Notes under the pieces: generated by a model | Told to the model about the DNA's origin: nothing | The model's input: only the letters and a program-made list of their open reading frames with translations | The model's database searches: none | Shown here: piece by piece, positions 8,860-19,214 of the stretch | Layout: every line of letters starts with the position of its first letter | Position numbering within the stretch: the first letter of the stretch is position 1 | Program-made: the position numbers and the translations under genes | NCBI GenBank assembly: GCA_015478945.1 | Contig: JABUQX010002751.1 | Coordinates: 1-35,955 of the forward strand | Length of the DNA: 35,955 nt | Direction of reading: 5' to 3' | Source of the DNA: Trachelipus rathkii | Lineage: Eukaryota; Arthropoda; Malacostraca; Isopoda; Trachelipodidae

Positions 8860-10553
8860 TTAATGCATTACAAATCGCTGTCTATAGGATTGTCTTCTGT
8901 GTGCAGAATGTGGACAATCACGTTGAAGGCTCCAACAATAGTCTGACATCATGTGTGTATCCCATCTTCCCTGGTATCTTTCTTCCATCACCTTGATATC
9001 TTGATGGAACCTCTCCCCTTGTTCCTCACTATAACATCCTAGATTATCCGGAAACCGATCTAAGTGACTATGTAGAAAATGAACTTTTATGCTCATATTA
9101 GCATTCAAATTTTTGAAGTCTGAAAGCATTTTCTGTACGAGTTCTACATAGTTGGCAGATTTATGGTTGCCCAAAAAGTTCTGAACAACCAAGACAAAAC
9201 TTTTCCAGGCAGATGCTTCAATATCAGTCATGGAATTTATGAAATTGTCATCCTTGATGATTTGGATTTGAGGGCCGTTAAAGATTCCAGCTTTGAGTTT
9301 CTCCATACTCAACCCTGGAAAAAATCTGCAAATATATTTGAAACATTCACCATCTTGCCCAGGGTCCTAACAAAATTGCCTTCATCAGGTCCTAGTTTGA
9401 TGTGGAGTGGTGGGAAAATAATTTTTCTCCTGTCAACCAGTGGTTCGTTAATGATATTTGATGCACCTACAGTCATATTTTCCCTAGCAGGCCATACAAC
9501 TTTTTCCCAATGGTCTTCTTTAGCCCTACTATCCCACAAGCATATGAAACAAGGGTACTTAGTATATCCGCTTTGCAGCCCAAGTAAGATGTTGACCATC
9601 TTCAAATCAACGCATATAGACCACTGGTGTTCATTATATCTAAGCTTCTGCAAGATCATTCTTATATTTCATATTCCTCTTTCAGTTTTGTTGAGTGACC
9701 TATTGGAATCGATGCATAACTATTGCCATTGTACAATAAAACACATTTCAAGCTTCTCGTTGAACTATCCATAAACAATCGCCAATCTTCTGGTCGGTAT
9801 TTAGGTAACCCCATTTAGAGTAGGAGTCCAGGGATGTTCCTACAGTATACTAGGTCTTCTTCTTCAATGAAATATGGAAGAAATACTACCTCTCTTGTCC
9901 GAAAAAAAGTTATTTTACATTCGGCCTTGAGACAGTTCTTTTCACTTAGTCTAGATGCTAAAAGCTCAGAATCTTTCTTGGAGAGACTTAACTCTCGTAC
10001 TAAATCATTGATCTCTTCCTGGGAGAACTGTTGCTGTGTAGAAGTACTTTCTTCATATTCACTACCACTATCTGCACGTGTGCACACCAAATCCTGGATA
10101 TCTTCTTCATCAGACAATGCTAGGTCTGGGAGTGTAGTGAACACTGGATGGGGACATCGTCGGAGTGTGGTACAGGTCGCCTTCCTTTGCTGATTCTAAA
10201 TCCGGATACTCAAATTTACGTTTCTGGTAACGATTGATACCTTTCACATTAACCAAACAAAAATAATAGTCACTGTGGTGATTCTTTGGCTCCCGCCATA
10301 CCATAGGCACACCAAATTTTAAACCTTTTCTTCGTCCATTTTTCCACTGACGTAGATTTTCGACACACGTTTTACAGACCATATGGGGAGCCCAAGACTT
10401 ATCTTGGTCTCCGAGTTTCATTCCAAAGTATGCCAGATATGCTTGCTTCACAAAGTTAGTAATATTTCTTCTTTGGTTCTCCTGGCAATATTCACCACAG
10501 ATGTAGCAGAATACATTGGGGTTATTCAAACAGGCTCTTCGTGAAGTACTCAT
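8860..10553 (-). pseudogene. orphan transposon-associated protein, copy 2, nearly complete
   Basis: About 560 codons without introns, start Met at 10553, stop at 8860. In order: MSTSRRACLNN; a zinc-binding-like N-terminus (CYICGEYCQ, then KSWAPHMVCKTCVENLRQW); FGVPMVWREPKNH and YYFCLVNVKG; a frameshift near 10145; an acidic linker (LALSDEEDIQDL); EEEDLVYCRNIPGLL; one stop; MGLPKYRPEDWRLFMDSS, RSLKCVLLYNGN and SIPIGHS; a short break near 9660; ICVDLKMVNILLGLQSGYTK, PCFICLWDSRA and IFPPLHIKLG; a frameshift near 9340; AGIFNGPQIQII; MSIKVHFLHSHLDRFPDNLG; GERFHQDIKVMEERYQGRW; MMSDYCWSLQRD. Only four or five lesions, so it decayed recently. Asp in FMDSS, Asp in CVDLK and Glu in EEQGERFHQD are candidate DDE positions (inference). 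The function is not known to me. Confidence 0.8.
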
Positions 10554-10559
10554 AGTGTT

Positions 10560-10819
10560 CTGAAAATAGAAAAAAATAAAGTATATATAAAGGTAAGCCC
10601 TTAAAAAGAAATAAAACGATATTACTGTAAAATATGCATTAAAAAAGATATTTGTATAAGAGTAAATCTGGAACACCCTGTATCTCAAGAACTAGAGCCA
10701 ATCTTGGAAAACTAATGTCATTTCTGAAATCAGCACACCTGATATACTATATAAATTCGATAAAATATCCTTGGCAGCAAAAAAAAAAAAAAATTTTTTG
10801 TTGGCCAGTGAATTATTTA
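10560..10819. other. 5' flank of orphan gene copy 2, with subterminal-like sequence
   Basis: Includes ctgaaatcagcacacctg near 10715-10735, which resembles the subterminal sequence at 12940-12990 (tggaatcagcaccctcg), and an A-rich/T-rich run near 10776-10800. This could be the remains of an inner element's end. Confidence 0.3.
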
Positions 10820-11200
10820 ATCAGAATTTAAAAATGCCACGTGCAAAAAGTCGTGTGACTGTACTTTTTAAGGAAATAAAAGGTTGCAAAGGCCCTCGCA
10901 TGAAATATAACTTTTGTTGTGCAGACGTTGCAAAAACTAGTATTTATTGCTCATAATCTAGAACTAGGAAATTCTGAAAATTTGCCAACTGAGAGAGATG
11001 ATTATGCTAAGGCAGCTAAGCTTAAGAGTCCTGTTACTGCCCCTGCTCCTTCACCACAGTCATTCTCACACGATACTTCATACGACTGAGATATCAGACT
11101 TATCAGTCATATCAAAATTAAATGTGGCTGATCACGCTGATGAGCCCAGTGATAATGAGCTTGACAGTAGTCACAGCACAGTAGTCAGTACTCAGTAGTG
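10820..11200 (+). pseudogene. possible BED-finger (hAT-type) protein N-terminus
   Basis: Plus-strand reading MPRAKSRVTVLFKEIKG, then RMKYNFCCADVAKTS, resembles the first half of a BED zinc finger (aromatic/FKE..., then [C/Y]xFC). After frame breaks comes a Ser/Asp-rich stretch (ADHADEPSDNELDSSHS). No second half of the finger with histidines and no catalytic core were found. If real, it stands head to head with orphan gene copy 2. Confidence 0.3.
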
Positions 11201-11767
11201 ACTGGGGTCTGGGGAGTGGGGACTGGTGATTAGTGAATCAAAAGTTGATATTCCAAAGCCAAATATTTAATTTAGTCATTCACTCATCCTCCTTCATTTA
11301 CAATCTTGGTATAATTTTAATTTCAATATTTTTATTATTTCATTTGCATCCTTTAAGTCACTTTTGAGTTTTGTCATTCAGACTCATTCTATATAAATAT
11401 AATATACATTAATATTTAAAAGTAAATTATAAATATTTATATGATACAAATGTAAAATACATAGTTAAATTAGTAAGTAGAAGCCTACAAACAGCGGTCT
11501 GCAGGCTACAACCTACTGTAAATTGTAATGAAAACAATTGATAAAATATAAGAGAAAGGTAGTTCTGCTATTTTATAAATCATGAAAATATTTGTTCAAT
11601 TTCAAGTATCCTTATATTTGAAAAATGAAAATACTCTCAAGTGAAATATCATATTAGCCTTTTATTCTTTTTTAAAATACATTAAATGCAAAAACGAAAA
11701 ATGAAAAACGAAAAACATGAAAAACATGTTTTTTTCCTTAAACCAAATGGTTTAAACCATCCATGAA
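11201..11767. other. no gene seen
   Basis: AT-rich sequence without recognisable coding content. An A-rich stretch with gaaaaac/gaaaaat repeats near 11690-11735 precedes the direct repeat. Confidence 0.4.
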
Positions 11768-11822
11768 GATGGTATTGCAATCTATCCAGAATTTTCTTGA
11801 TGTTGGCATACTCTTCTTTCAT
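11768..11822. repeat. 55-bp direct repeat, right copy
   Basis: Pairs with 8281-8337; on the minus strand it encodes MKEEYANIKKILDRLQYH in both contexts. Confidence 0.8.
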
Positions 11823-12669
11823 TTGTACAGAGTGTCCTATTGGGATTGAACCATATATATATTTCTGTTGTGCAGTAACACACATTTCAAACTTCTCCGT
11901 TCACTTGAATCATATGCGAGCAGTCCCATATTGAGAAAAATACCTTCAACATCATTACAATAAACAAGTTGACAATCTGAATGTAAGTACTTTCGCAGAG
12001 CTGCTTCTCTGTTATGATAAAAGGAGACACAGTTAGGTCTGGAGTATCTTCTTTTTCTTTCAGCGCCTGGAAGACAACAATTCAGCAGACTGCTTTGGCA
12101 AACACAAATCTCTTACCAGATCATTCAATTCAAGCTGACTAAACAGAGCAATTGTATCAGAATCTGCAACAGATGGCGTATATTAGGTCAGAGCATCATC
12201 CTCATCATCTGTAGAAGAAGGTAAACTTATATTTTCAACATTAATCTCCGGTAGCTCAGTAAATACAGGCACAGGTATTTCCTCACAATGTTCAACTGGT
12301 CGTCTGGCAGATGGGATATTTGGGTATTGTAAGTGGTGTTTTTATGTCTTATTGAAACCTTTTACATTGACAAGGCAGAAGTAGCAGTCATCCAAATGGT
12401 TTGTTGGTTCTCTCCAAACCATTGACACAGCAAATCTCAGCTTAGCATTCTTTCCTTTAGACCATGAACGCAAAGTTTCAACACACGTTTTGCACACTGT
12501 GAGAGCCCAATATTTGTCTTGGTCTCCCAGTCCTATTTTAAAGTAGGCAAGACACTCTTGACAAAGGTATTAATGTTGCGCCTTTGATCCTGCAAAGTGA
12601 AGCTCCACAGATGTAGCAGAAGATATCTGTGTCATTACGGCATCTCCTTCTTTCGGATGTTGTAGCCAT
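11768..12669 (-). pseudogene. orphan transposon-associated protein, copy 1, N-terminal half
   Basis: Minus strand from Met at 12669: MATTSERRRCRNDTDIFCYI, a frameshift, QRRNINTFVKS, KYWALTVCKTCVETLRSW, VSMVWREPTNHLDDCYFC, LVNVKGFNKT, a stop, YPNIPSARRP, an acidic linker with SSTDDEDD, LNDLVRDLCLPK, further breaks, ALRKYLHSDCQLVYCND, GIFLNMGLLAYDSS, RSLKCVLLHN, a frameshift, PIGHSVQMKEEYANIKK. Compared with copy 2, about ten residues around 'EWRLFMD' are missing. Reading resumes at 8337 after the 3.4-kb insert. Dead copy. Confidence 0.7.
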
Positions 12670-13030
12670 TGTTAGATCACAACCTGCAAATGGAAAATAT
12701 TACATAAATTGTGATATGTACATAAAATGATTGTAATATGTAATAATGTAATAAATTGTGAAATGTACATAAATGATATTAATAAACACACTATTGTCCA
12801 AATACAACACCATTTTTTATCCTTAAAGCAGTCACTGACTGGCGATAACTTGCAATCATCAATGACTGTATTTCTCTGGGTAAAATCCATGAAATGGGGT
12901 TTGTCCGATTGTCAGAAATGGGATGTGATAGAGCAAATCTGAGATCAGATTTGGAATCAGCACCCTCGAATTAGAATAAAACAGCTGGAAAAGTCCATGT
13001 CTGAAAAATTATGAGAAATAATAACACACA
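12670..13030. other. 5' flank and extended inverted end
   Basis: No gene. 12905-13020 is an imperfect inverted copy of 7165-7255 at the opposite end of the element. Confidence 0.5.
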
Positions 13031-13031
13031 C

Positions 13032-13103
<72 letters not shown>

Positions 13104-13125
13104 TATTATTATTATTATTATTATT
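13031..13125. repeat. (AAT)n-(ATT)n microsatellite
   Basis: About 24 AAT units that switch to ATT units near 13102, giving a self-complementary hairpin-prone tract. Confidence 0.95.
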
Positions 13126-13339
13126 GTTATAATATAGAAATTAGAAATAAATCCAGATGTTAATGAATTACAGGAAAACTTTCTATGTATTAATGCGGTT
13201 CATAATAATAATTTAAATAAGAATGAAGTGAACACAATTTAATTTTTCCTTATTATAAATTTGTTAAATTTATTAAAATAATAAATTTTAAAATATATTT
13301 TCAATTAATCGTTATCGGCATCATCATCCTCAAAAATTC

Positions 13340-13357
13340 TTAATCATCCCATCACTA
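13340..13357 (-). repeat. right terminal inverted repeat
   Basis: On the minus strand tagtgatgggatgattaa, one mismatch from the left repeat at 6882. Confidence 0.8.
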
Positions 13358-13365
13358 CTTTGAAG
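13358..13365. repeat. 8-bp target site duplication, right copy
   Basis: ctttgaag, identical to 6874-6881. Confidence 0.8.
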
Positions 13366-14470
13366 TTATGTTGTACGGGAGAGTGCGCAAGTGAGCCGAA
13401 AATATTCGGATGACTGGGGAAATTAAGTTTATAATCGGCTGCCTCGAGCACATTAAAGGGTCTTCAATCCTTCGCATCCCCCCTAGTGTAAATTGTAATA
13501 AATTCAGATTAAATTTATAGAAATAAAATAAATAAATAAAAATAAATAAATTCTCACCCCGTAACTCATAGAGAACGGCTTCTCTCACGGTATGTATAGT
13601 GTAGCTTGGGACTCACCTAGTTAAGCTGTAACTTGAGACGAAACACTAAACTGCATTAAAATCCCCAATAGTCTTCTTTAACCAATTCCTGTTTTGAAAG
13701 AAAATAAACAAAAGTTATGGTTAATGAAATTAAGACTAATAACGTAAGCTATGATTCCAAATGTTTTTTTAGGGTTTTATTAAATATTTTATACAAATTT
13801 AGTTACTTCTAGTTTGAAATCAAGGAATATGAAAAAAGGAACAATGCCCTTCTCTCTATATGTGATAGTTTTCTATTTTTTAGTATTCTTATTATCTATT
13901 TGACTATTTCTGCTATTTGACTATCAAAAAAGCCTGACTATTTATTATGAAATCTCTACTGTCAGCTTCAAGTGGCTGCTATCCAGAACTAGTTTATGTG
14001 AAAAGTTGCTAAGGGAAACAAGGGTCAATAATAAAATAAAAAGCAGTGTACTTTACTACTTACAGTATATCAGTGAGTTGCTGTGAATCCCAATATTTTG
14101 TCAACTCTGAATCTGCGGTACTTGTTCACAGATGTGATCAGTTAGAAGTTTTTCTTCGAGATTTGTAAGGAATCTTCTTTGGTGTGTTAAGGTAACCAAA
14201 CCGGATCCTTCAATTAATATAATAATAACAATAATATAATAAGATAATGAATTTAAATATATAAAATATATATAATGATTATATAAACAATATGCTTAAA
14301 ACTGTTTTGCATTGATTTATCAACTTACCTAACTTGATGATTTCTTACTTTTTAGTTTGGTAATCCTGTTGGTTGACCTATATTTTTTTTTTATTATAGA
14401 TATTTTGATCAGCTTCTGTTATAATTTTCTGATCAATCAATGTGAATTTTTACCACAACTGAAAAATAAA
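13366..14470. other. no gene confidently seen
   Basis: AT-rich sequence lying, on the minus strand, between the two reverse transcriptase pieces of LINE-J. The first ~90 bases should be the pre-insertion continuation of the LINE-J fragment, but its reading is weak. The rest may be another insertion, because intact elements have only about 200 bases between these motifs. Confidence 0.35.
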
Positions 14471-14479
14471 TGCATCTTT

Positions 14480-15262
14480 TACTTGGTATAAACTGTTTTA
14501 CGAGCAGCTTAAGATTACACAAAGGATTGACAAGCCAGACCTTTATAAATAATATATCTTGTGCTCAACACTTTAACTATTAAAAGGTGATGAGGGACTG
14601 TATCAAATGCCTGTTGATCTCAATTGTTAAATAGGAGCATGAGGAGTAGTAGTCTGATCAAATCCTGTGAGGATATGTTGTGTTAAATCGGTTAGGAGAG
14701 TTGCTGTAGTGTTTCAGCTCCAATCATGATGCAAGTGATAGGGAAATAAAGGAGGAAATTCTATTTAGGATTAATTTTTTGAGTACTTTAATGTAATGAC
14801 ATTGGTCTATACGAAGCTGGGAGTTGTTGCTATATGTGGTTTGTTTGGTTACAATACTAAACATATATGTGCAGGTTTCAAAATGGTGGGAGAGTAATAG
14901 CTTCGCCATGCAACATTAAATGTTTCTCTCACTCTTGCTACGAACACTTGGTAATCAGGTTTTAAGATGAATATTGATAATTGGTCTTTTTATACCGTTT
15001 GTGTTATTAAGGTTTTTCATAGTATTGAATACTTAAAGGATTGAATATCGGGCTCCTCTTTTGGTTGCCTTTTAACCCTTGCTGTTTAATTGATCGTGGT
15101 TTATGGTTGATTTTTGAATAGTGAATGTAATAATATTGCATTGTTTTTATGGGGGCTGGAGATTTCCTTTTCTTGTTTAAAGATGGCTTCATGGGTTGAT
15201 CGGGATTGAGTGTGTCAAGTGAGATTTTCTATTGTACTCAACATTTAGGTTGTGTTTCGATA
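14480..15262 (-). pseudogene. LINE-J reverse transcriptase fragment (motif A and upstream)
   Basis: Minus-strand peptides: QQLPASYRPMSLH (cf. 'SYRPISLL' at the start of non-LTR reverse transcriptases), SPTILKPAHICLVL before it, and AFDTVPHHLL (motif A with its catalytic Asp) near 14600. Upstream, 15190-15010, are low-complexity basic frames compatible with the linker between endonuclease and reverse transcriptase. Multiple stops and shifts. It ends at a (TA)n array at 15263. Confidence 0.65.
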
Positions 15263-15722
<460 letters not shown>

Positions 15723-16090
15723 CAACCAAAATTTTCTAATTTACAGTCAATGGTTGTTATAATTTAAATGTTTGGAAATTGTGTTTTAAATATATAGTTA
15801 AAAATAAATAGTTTTTTTTAAAAATGAACTTTTGGAAATCTATGTTTTTGTTAAAAGAAGATTTGATTACTTCAACATTGTAGCAATTTGTGAATCTACT
15901 TCAACATTTTAGCAATTAGTTCTCTATTATTACTTTACAAGTAAGTCTATATTTTATTAAATTATAATATTCTTAAAGAAATTACGTTTATTATGAAGGA
16001 ATTATTAAATTAAGAATAAAATAATGTAGTCAAATGTCAATCCCCTTAATAGAAATAAAAGGAATTAATGGGACATTTCTTTACTTTTAT
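15723..16090. other. no gene seen
   Basis: AT-rich unique sequence; two near-copies of 'ttcaacattgtagcaatt' around 15870-15920. No coding signal. Confidence 0.4.
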
Positions 16091-16092
16091 AG

Positions 16093-16154
16093 TTCCCATC
16101 TTATTGAAGAAAGGAATAAATTCTACAAGACTGTACCTCCAGCAGGCTCTGGAG
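16093..16154 (+). other. candidate short exon, unidentified
   Basis: A pyrimidine-rich acceptor-like tract (tttctttacttttatag) is followed by 62 bases open in one frame (SHLIEERNKFYKTVPPAGSG) and then by gtatgtaaaa, a good donor match. No family recognised. A second acceptor-like site (ttttctttcaattttag) lies at 16281-16297 just before the repeat array. Chance is quite possible. Confidence 0.25.
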
Positions 16155-16297
16155 GTATGTAAAAATAATTATTAATGCATGATAATAGATAAATAAATGA
16201 TAAAATATGAAAGTAAATAATGACATTTTTTAATTAATTACAAATATCACTATACACTATACACTTCTCTTATACATACTTTTCTTTCAATTTTAGG

Positions 16298-16435
16298 AAC
16301 GGGGCACAGATCCCCTTTATATTGTGAAAAAAACAGAACGGGGCACAGATCCCCTTGATTATTGTGAAAGAAAGGACGGGGCACAGATCCCCTTGATAAT
16401 TGCTTTGCAAGAAAGAACGGGGCACAGATCCCCTT
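16298..16435. repeat. four-unit spaced repeat with hairpin core
   Basis: Four copies of acggggcacagatcccctt (starting near 16298, 16337, 16375 and 16416; spacing 39, 38 and 41). Each core ggggcacagatcccc can fold with a GGGG/CCCC stem. Spacers are related (attgtgaaa/attgtgaaag/attgctttgcaag), so this is a degenerate tandem repeat of about 39 bp, not an array with unrelated spacers. Confidence 0.9.
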
Positions 16436-16668
16436 GATCACATCAATCAAACTGGCTAAGGAGCCCTTTTACCTTTATCACAAACATTAGAGATTGGGCG
16501 GAAGAGCCTTACAAAAATACGTACAAAAGCAGCAAAGACTCCACAATTTTATTTGCGAAACTTTAACTAAAAACTTTATAAAAATATATTTAAATATTAA
16601 CATTATTATGACAAAGAATTGTGTGTGTGTGTTTACCCGGCTGATGCCATTTAAAGATTCGCATTAAT

Positions 16669-16796
16669 CGCACCTACGTTGATGACCAGCTGTAAGCTAA
16701 TTAAAAATAACTTAAAAATAATTACTTCGCACATACATTGATGACCAGCTGTAAGCTATACTATTCGCGCGTACATTGATGACCAGCTGTAAGCTA
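16669..16796. repeat. three-unit 31-bp spaced repeat
   Basis: Copies at 16669-16699, 16728-16758 and 16766-16796, all containing ttgatgaccagctgtaagct and the palindrome CAGCTG. Starts are 59 and 38 bases apart. A (GT)n run lies just upstream at 16621-16632. Confidence 0.9.
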
Positions 16797-17507
16797 TATA
16801 TACTATTGAAAAGAATTGAAACCTTAAGAATGTCTAAAATAAAAATATAAACATATTAAAAACACTCAAAAACATAAAAAGAGAAACTTTTGATTAAATA
16901 GTGTAAATAATAATATATATTAATATATAAAAATTATAAGATATTAAAAGTTAATCTAAAAATAAAACTTATAAATAAGAAATAAATTAAGATTATAAAA
17001 ATAGTTTTTATTCAGCCTTTCATATTGTATTGAGTCTAATAATTTAATTTATAAAGAGAATGATATGGTTTAAATATTAAATGGTTTAAATAGGAGGTAA
17101 TTATTTGATTTATTTGTTTAACTGCACTGTTTGCCTCTTGCTTTGCACATTACATATTCTCACCCTTTTTATTTTCTTTGCATGATCTGTTGCTTTGAGA
17201 ATGTTTATCGCCTCATGTCCGTTTGTCAAGAACAGTGGTAGAGCTTAAGGGAGTTTCAGCATGAAGAGCTGAATCTGTTGACCCCTGGATGTGGATGCTC
17301 ATTCACATTTCCATAATAGCACACAACAGTAAGTTTATTTTCTAATTGTGCTTTTATTTCTCACCAACTACAAGTATTTTCATCATTTCTAATCTCCCAT
17401 TTAATTATTTATTCTATTATCTCCCATTATTCTGATAACCATTATTATCAACTTTATTATTATTCATTTTTAATGTTATGGAATTAACCCCCAAGTTTTT
17501 CCATAAC
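16797..17507. other. no gene seen
   Basis: Very AT-rich to about 17090, then more mixed sequence (17100-17340) without a recognisable frame. Confidence 0.4.
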
Positions 17508-17701
<194 letters not shown>

Positions 17702-17729
17702 TATGCATATTGTTACCAACAATTATTGC

Positions 17730-18660
17730 TTTGATTTCTTAAAGTGATTAGGATTATTTATTATGTTGTTGATGTCGATGACGGTTGTCAATTTTATCTG
17801 AGGTAGTTCTTTATTTCATTAGGAGTGTTGATTTCCGGTGAGGAGTTGGGGTTGAATTGCCAGGTATCTATGAGTGATGTATTTTTTTGGATGCTTTTAG
17901 AATTATTTTATTGAAGTGAAGTGTTGTATTGCTTTGTTGAGAGAGCAAAAGTCAGTTGCTTGGAAGGACTGTAGATCTAAATTCCTATTAGGTCAGTACC
18001 TATAGCTTGCCAGTTTTTCCTCCTGTAGTTGATACATCTACAAAAGGGTGTGTGTAGGGTGTTTATGCCGGAATTGTGATTAGTATTAGGTATAAAAATT
18101 TTGCCAACTTGTAACTTGAATTTGTGGGGGGACAGCAAGGGCATCAGGGGATGTGAGGTTCTGGTTATGTTGTAAATGTCATCAGTAGGTTGTTTCGTTG
18201 TTGAGGATAATGAGGAATGTGTTGTCCAAGTGTATTACCTCTTGGTGTGTGTTTGTGTTAAGCCATGCAGGTGATATGTATTTAAGTCTGCGACTAATAT
18301 CAATATCAAGTTATATTGATACATATATATATTGTGTTAAAGGACAGGTCTAGGATATAATCAATGCAAGCAATGTTGTGATGTAGGATGGAGCAAATAC
18401 AAAACTTATTAGGTTGCATACATTTTCTATTGATTGGTGAGTTGATATTTGGTCAATGTTCGTGAGGAGTTGTATTTGATTTGTGGTGTTTTTGGAATTG
18501 AATATTTTGTGTATGCACAAGGCTAAGTGTCGGGATATCTTCTTGTCTTAGCAGGTTGTGTAGTTAGGAAATTCAGAGAGGTAAGTGTTTTGGGTGAGGT
18601 TGGATTCCTGTATAAAAGTGCTATGTGTAAACTGTGGCTAAATTAGATGTGTGGTATAGT
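17730..18660 (-). pseudogene. LINE-J endonuclease C-terminal region and linker, decayed
   Basis: Minus-strand pieces: TWLNTNTHQEVIHLDNTFL, SHPLMPLLSPHKF or SPDALAVPP in another frame, NHNSGINTLHTPF, then INYRRKNWQAIGTDLIG. This resembles the 'SPD...SDHLPI...NxxKANWxxF' end of jockey-type endonuclease domains. Heavily broken. On the minus strand it precedes the reverse transcriptase piece at 15262-14480, so both probably belong to one copy split by the 15.3-17.7 kb material. Confidence 0.45.
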
Positions 18661-18699
18661 TCTTTATGTTTATTTTTTATACCATTAATAATTAAAGTA

Positions 18700-18725
18700 C
18701 AGTATATATATATAAGAGTATATAG

Positions 18726-18767
<42 letters not shown>

Positions 18768-18777
18768 AGAAGAAGTA

Positions 18778-18851
<74 letters not shown>
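18700..18851. repeat. (TA)n array split by a purine spacer
   Basis: Two TA runs separated by aaagagaagaagtagca at 18764-18780. Confidence 0.95.
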
Positions 18852-18853
<2 letters not shown>

Positions 18854-19214
18854 ATTCAAGTTCGCACTGAAATTTTGAATTTGAATTCCCTGACTTTCCA
18901 TGACCAAATCTGCAAATTTTCCCGACCAGCGTGTTCGTTATTTTTGGCGTATAAAAATACCTATTAATCATTATTGCAGCCTATATTTACTCAGTTCATA
19001 CATTAAATTATTGAAAATTTACTTTTAGAAATTGTTCATCATCATGGATGAATTTAAAAAAACATTTTTTTAGTAATCACTATACTCTTCCCCATAGCCG
19101 TCCAAACGACTTTTTATTTTTTCCAAAAGTAAACAGTTTTATTTATACAAAAAGAAAATAAATTAAAAGCTTAAATTAAATAACCTAGGTGAATAACGTC
19201 CACTGTGATCACAA
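18852..19214. other. no gene; possible transposon end
   Basis: Contains ttccctgactttcc near 18885, similar to ttccctgacttc at 20800-20845 beyond the hAT-like pseudogene; the two may be subterminal motifs of one element, but no clear termini were found. Confidence 0.3.

Larger units (their letters stand above)
6882..13357. mobile_element. 6.5-kb composite element with hAT-type ends carrying orphan-protein genes
   Basis: Terminal inverted repeats: tagtgatgggacgattaa at 6882-6899 and, on the minus strand, tagtgatgggatgattaa at 13357-13340 (17 of 18 identical), flanked by a perfect 8-bp duplication ctttgaag. Behind both ends are CGATTAA motifs. Further in, 7165-7255 and 12905-13020 are imperfect inverted copies of each other (both contain gctgattccaaatctg or gttgattccaaatctg and ctatcacatc), so the inverted ends extend about 400 bp with divergence. 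Duplication length and terminus match hAT, yet no hAT catalytic core was found inside; the contents are two copies of an uncharacterised protein gene (minus) and a weak BED-finger scrap (plus). Either the ends mobilise this cargo, or the protein is itself part of the element's machinery. Confidence 0.75.

Noticed and set aside
9163..9774. 203-codon plus-strand frame
   Set aside because: Antisense to the conserved orphan gene copy 2, which has recognisable motifs on the minus strand.
16298..16435. CRISPR-like array
   Set aside because: The repeats have related, not unique, spacers; only four units; the window is eukaryotic with no cas genes.
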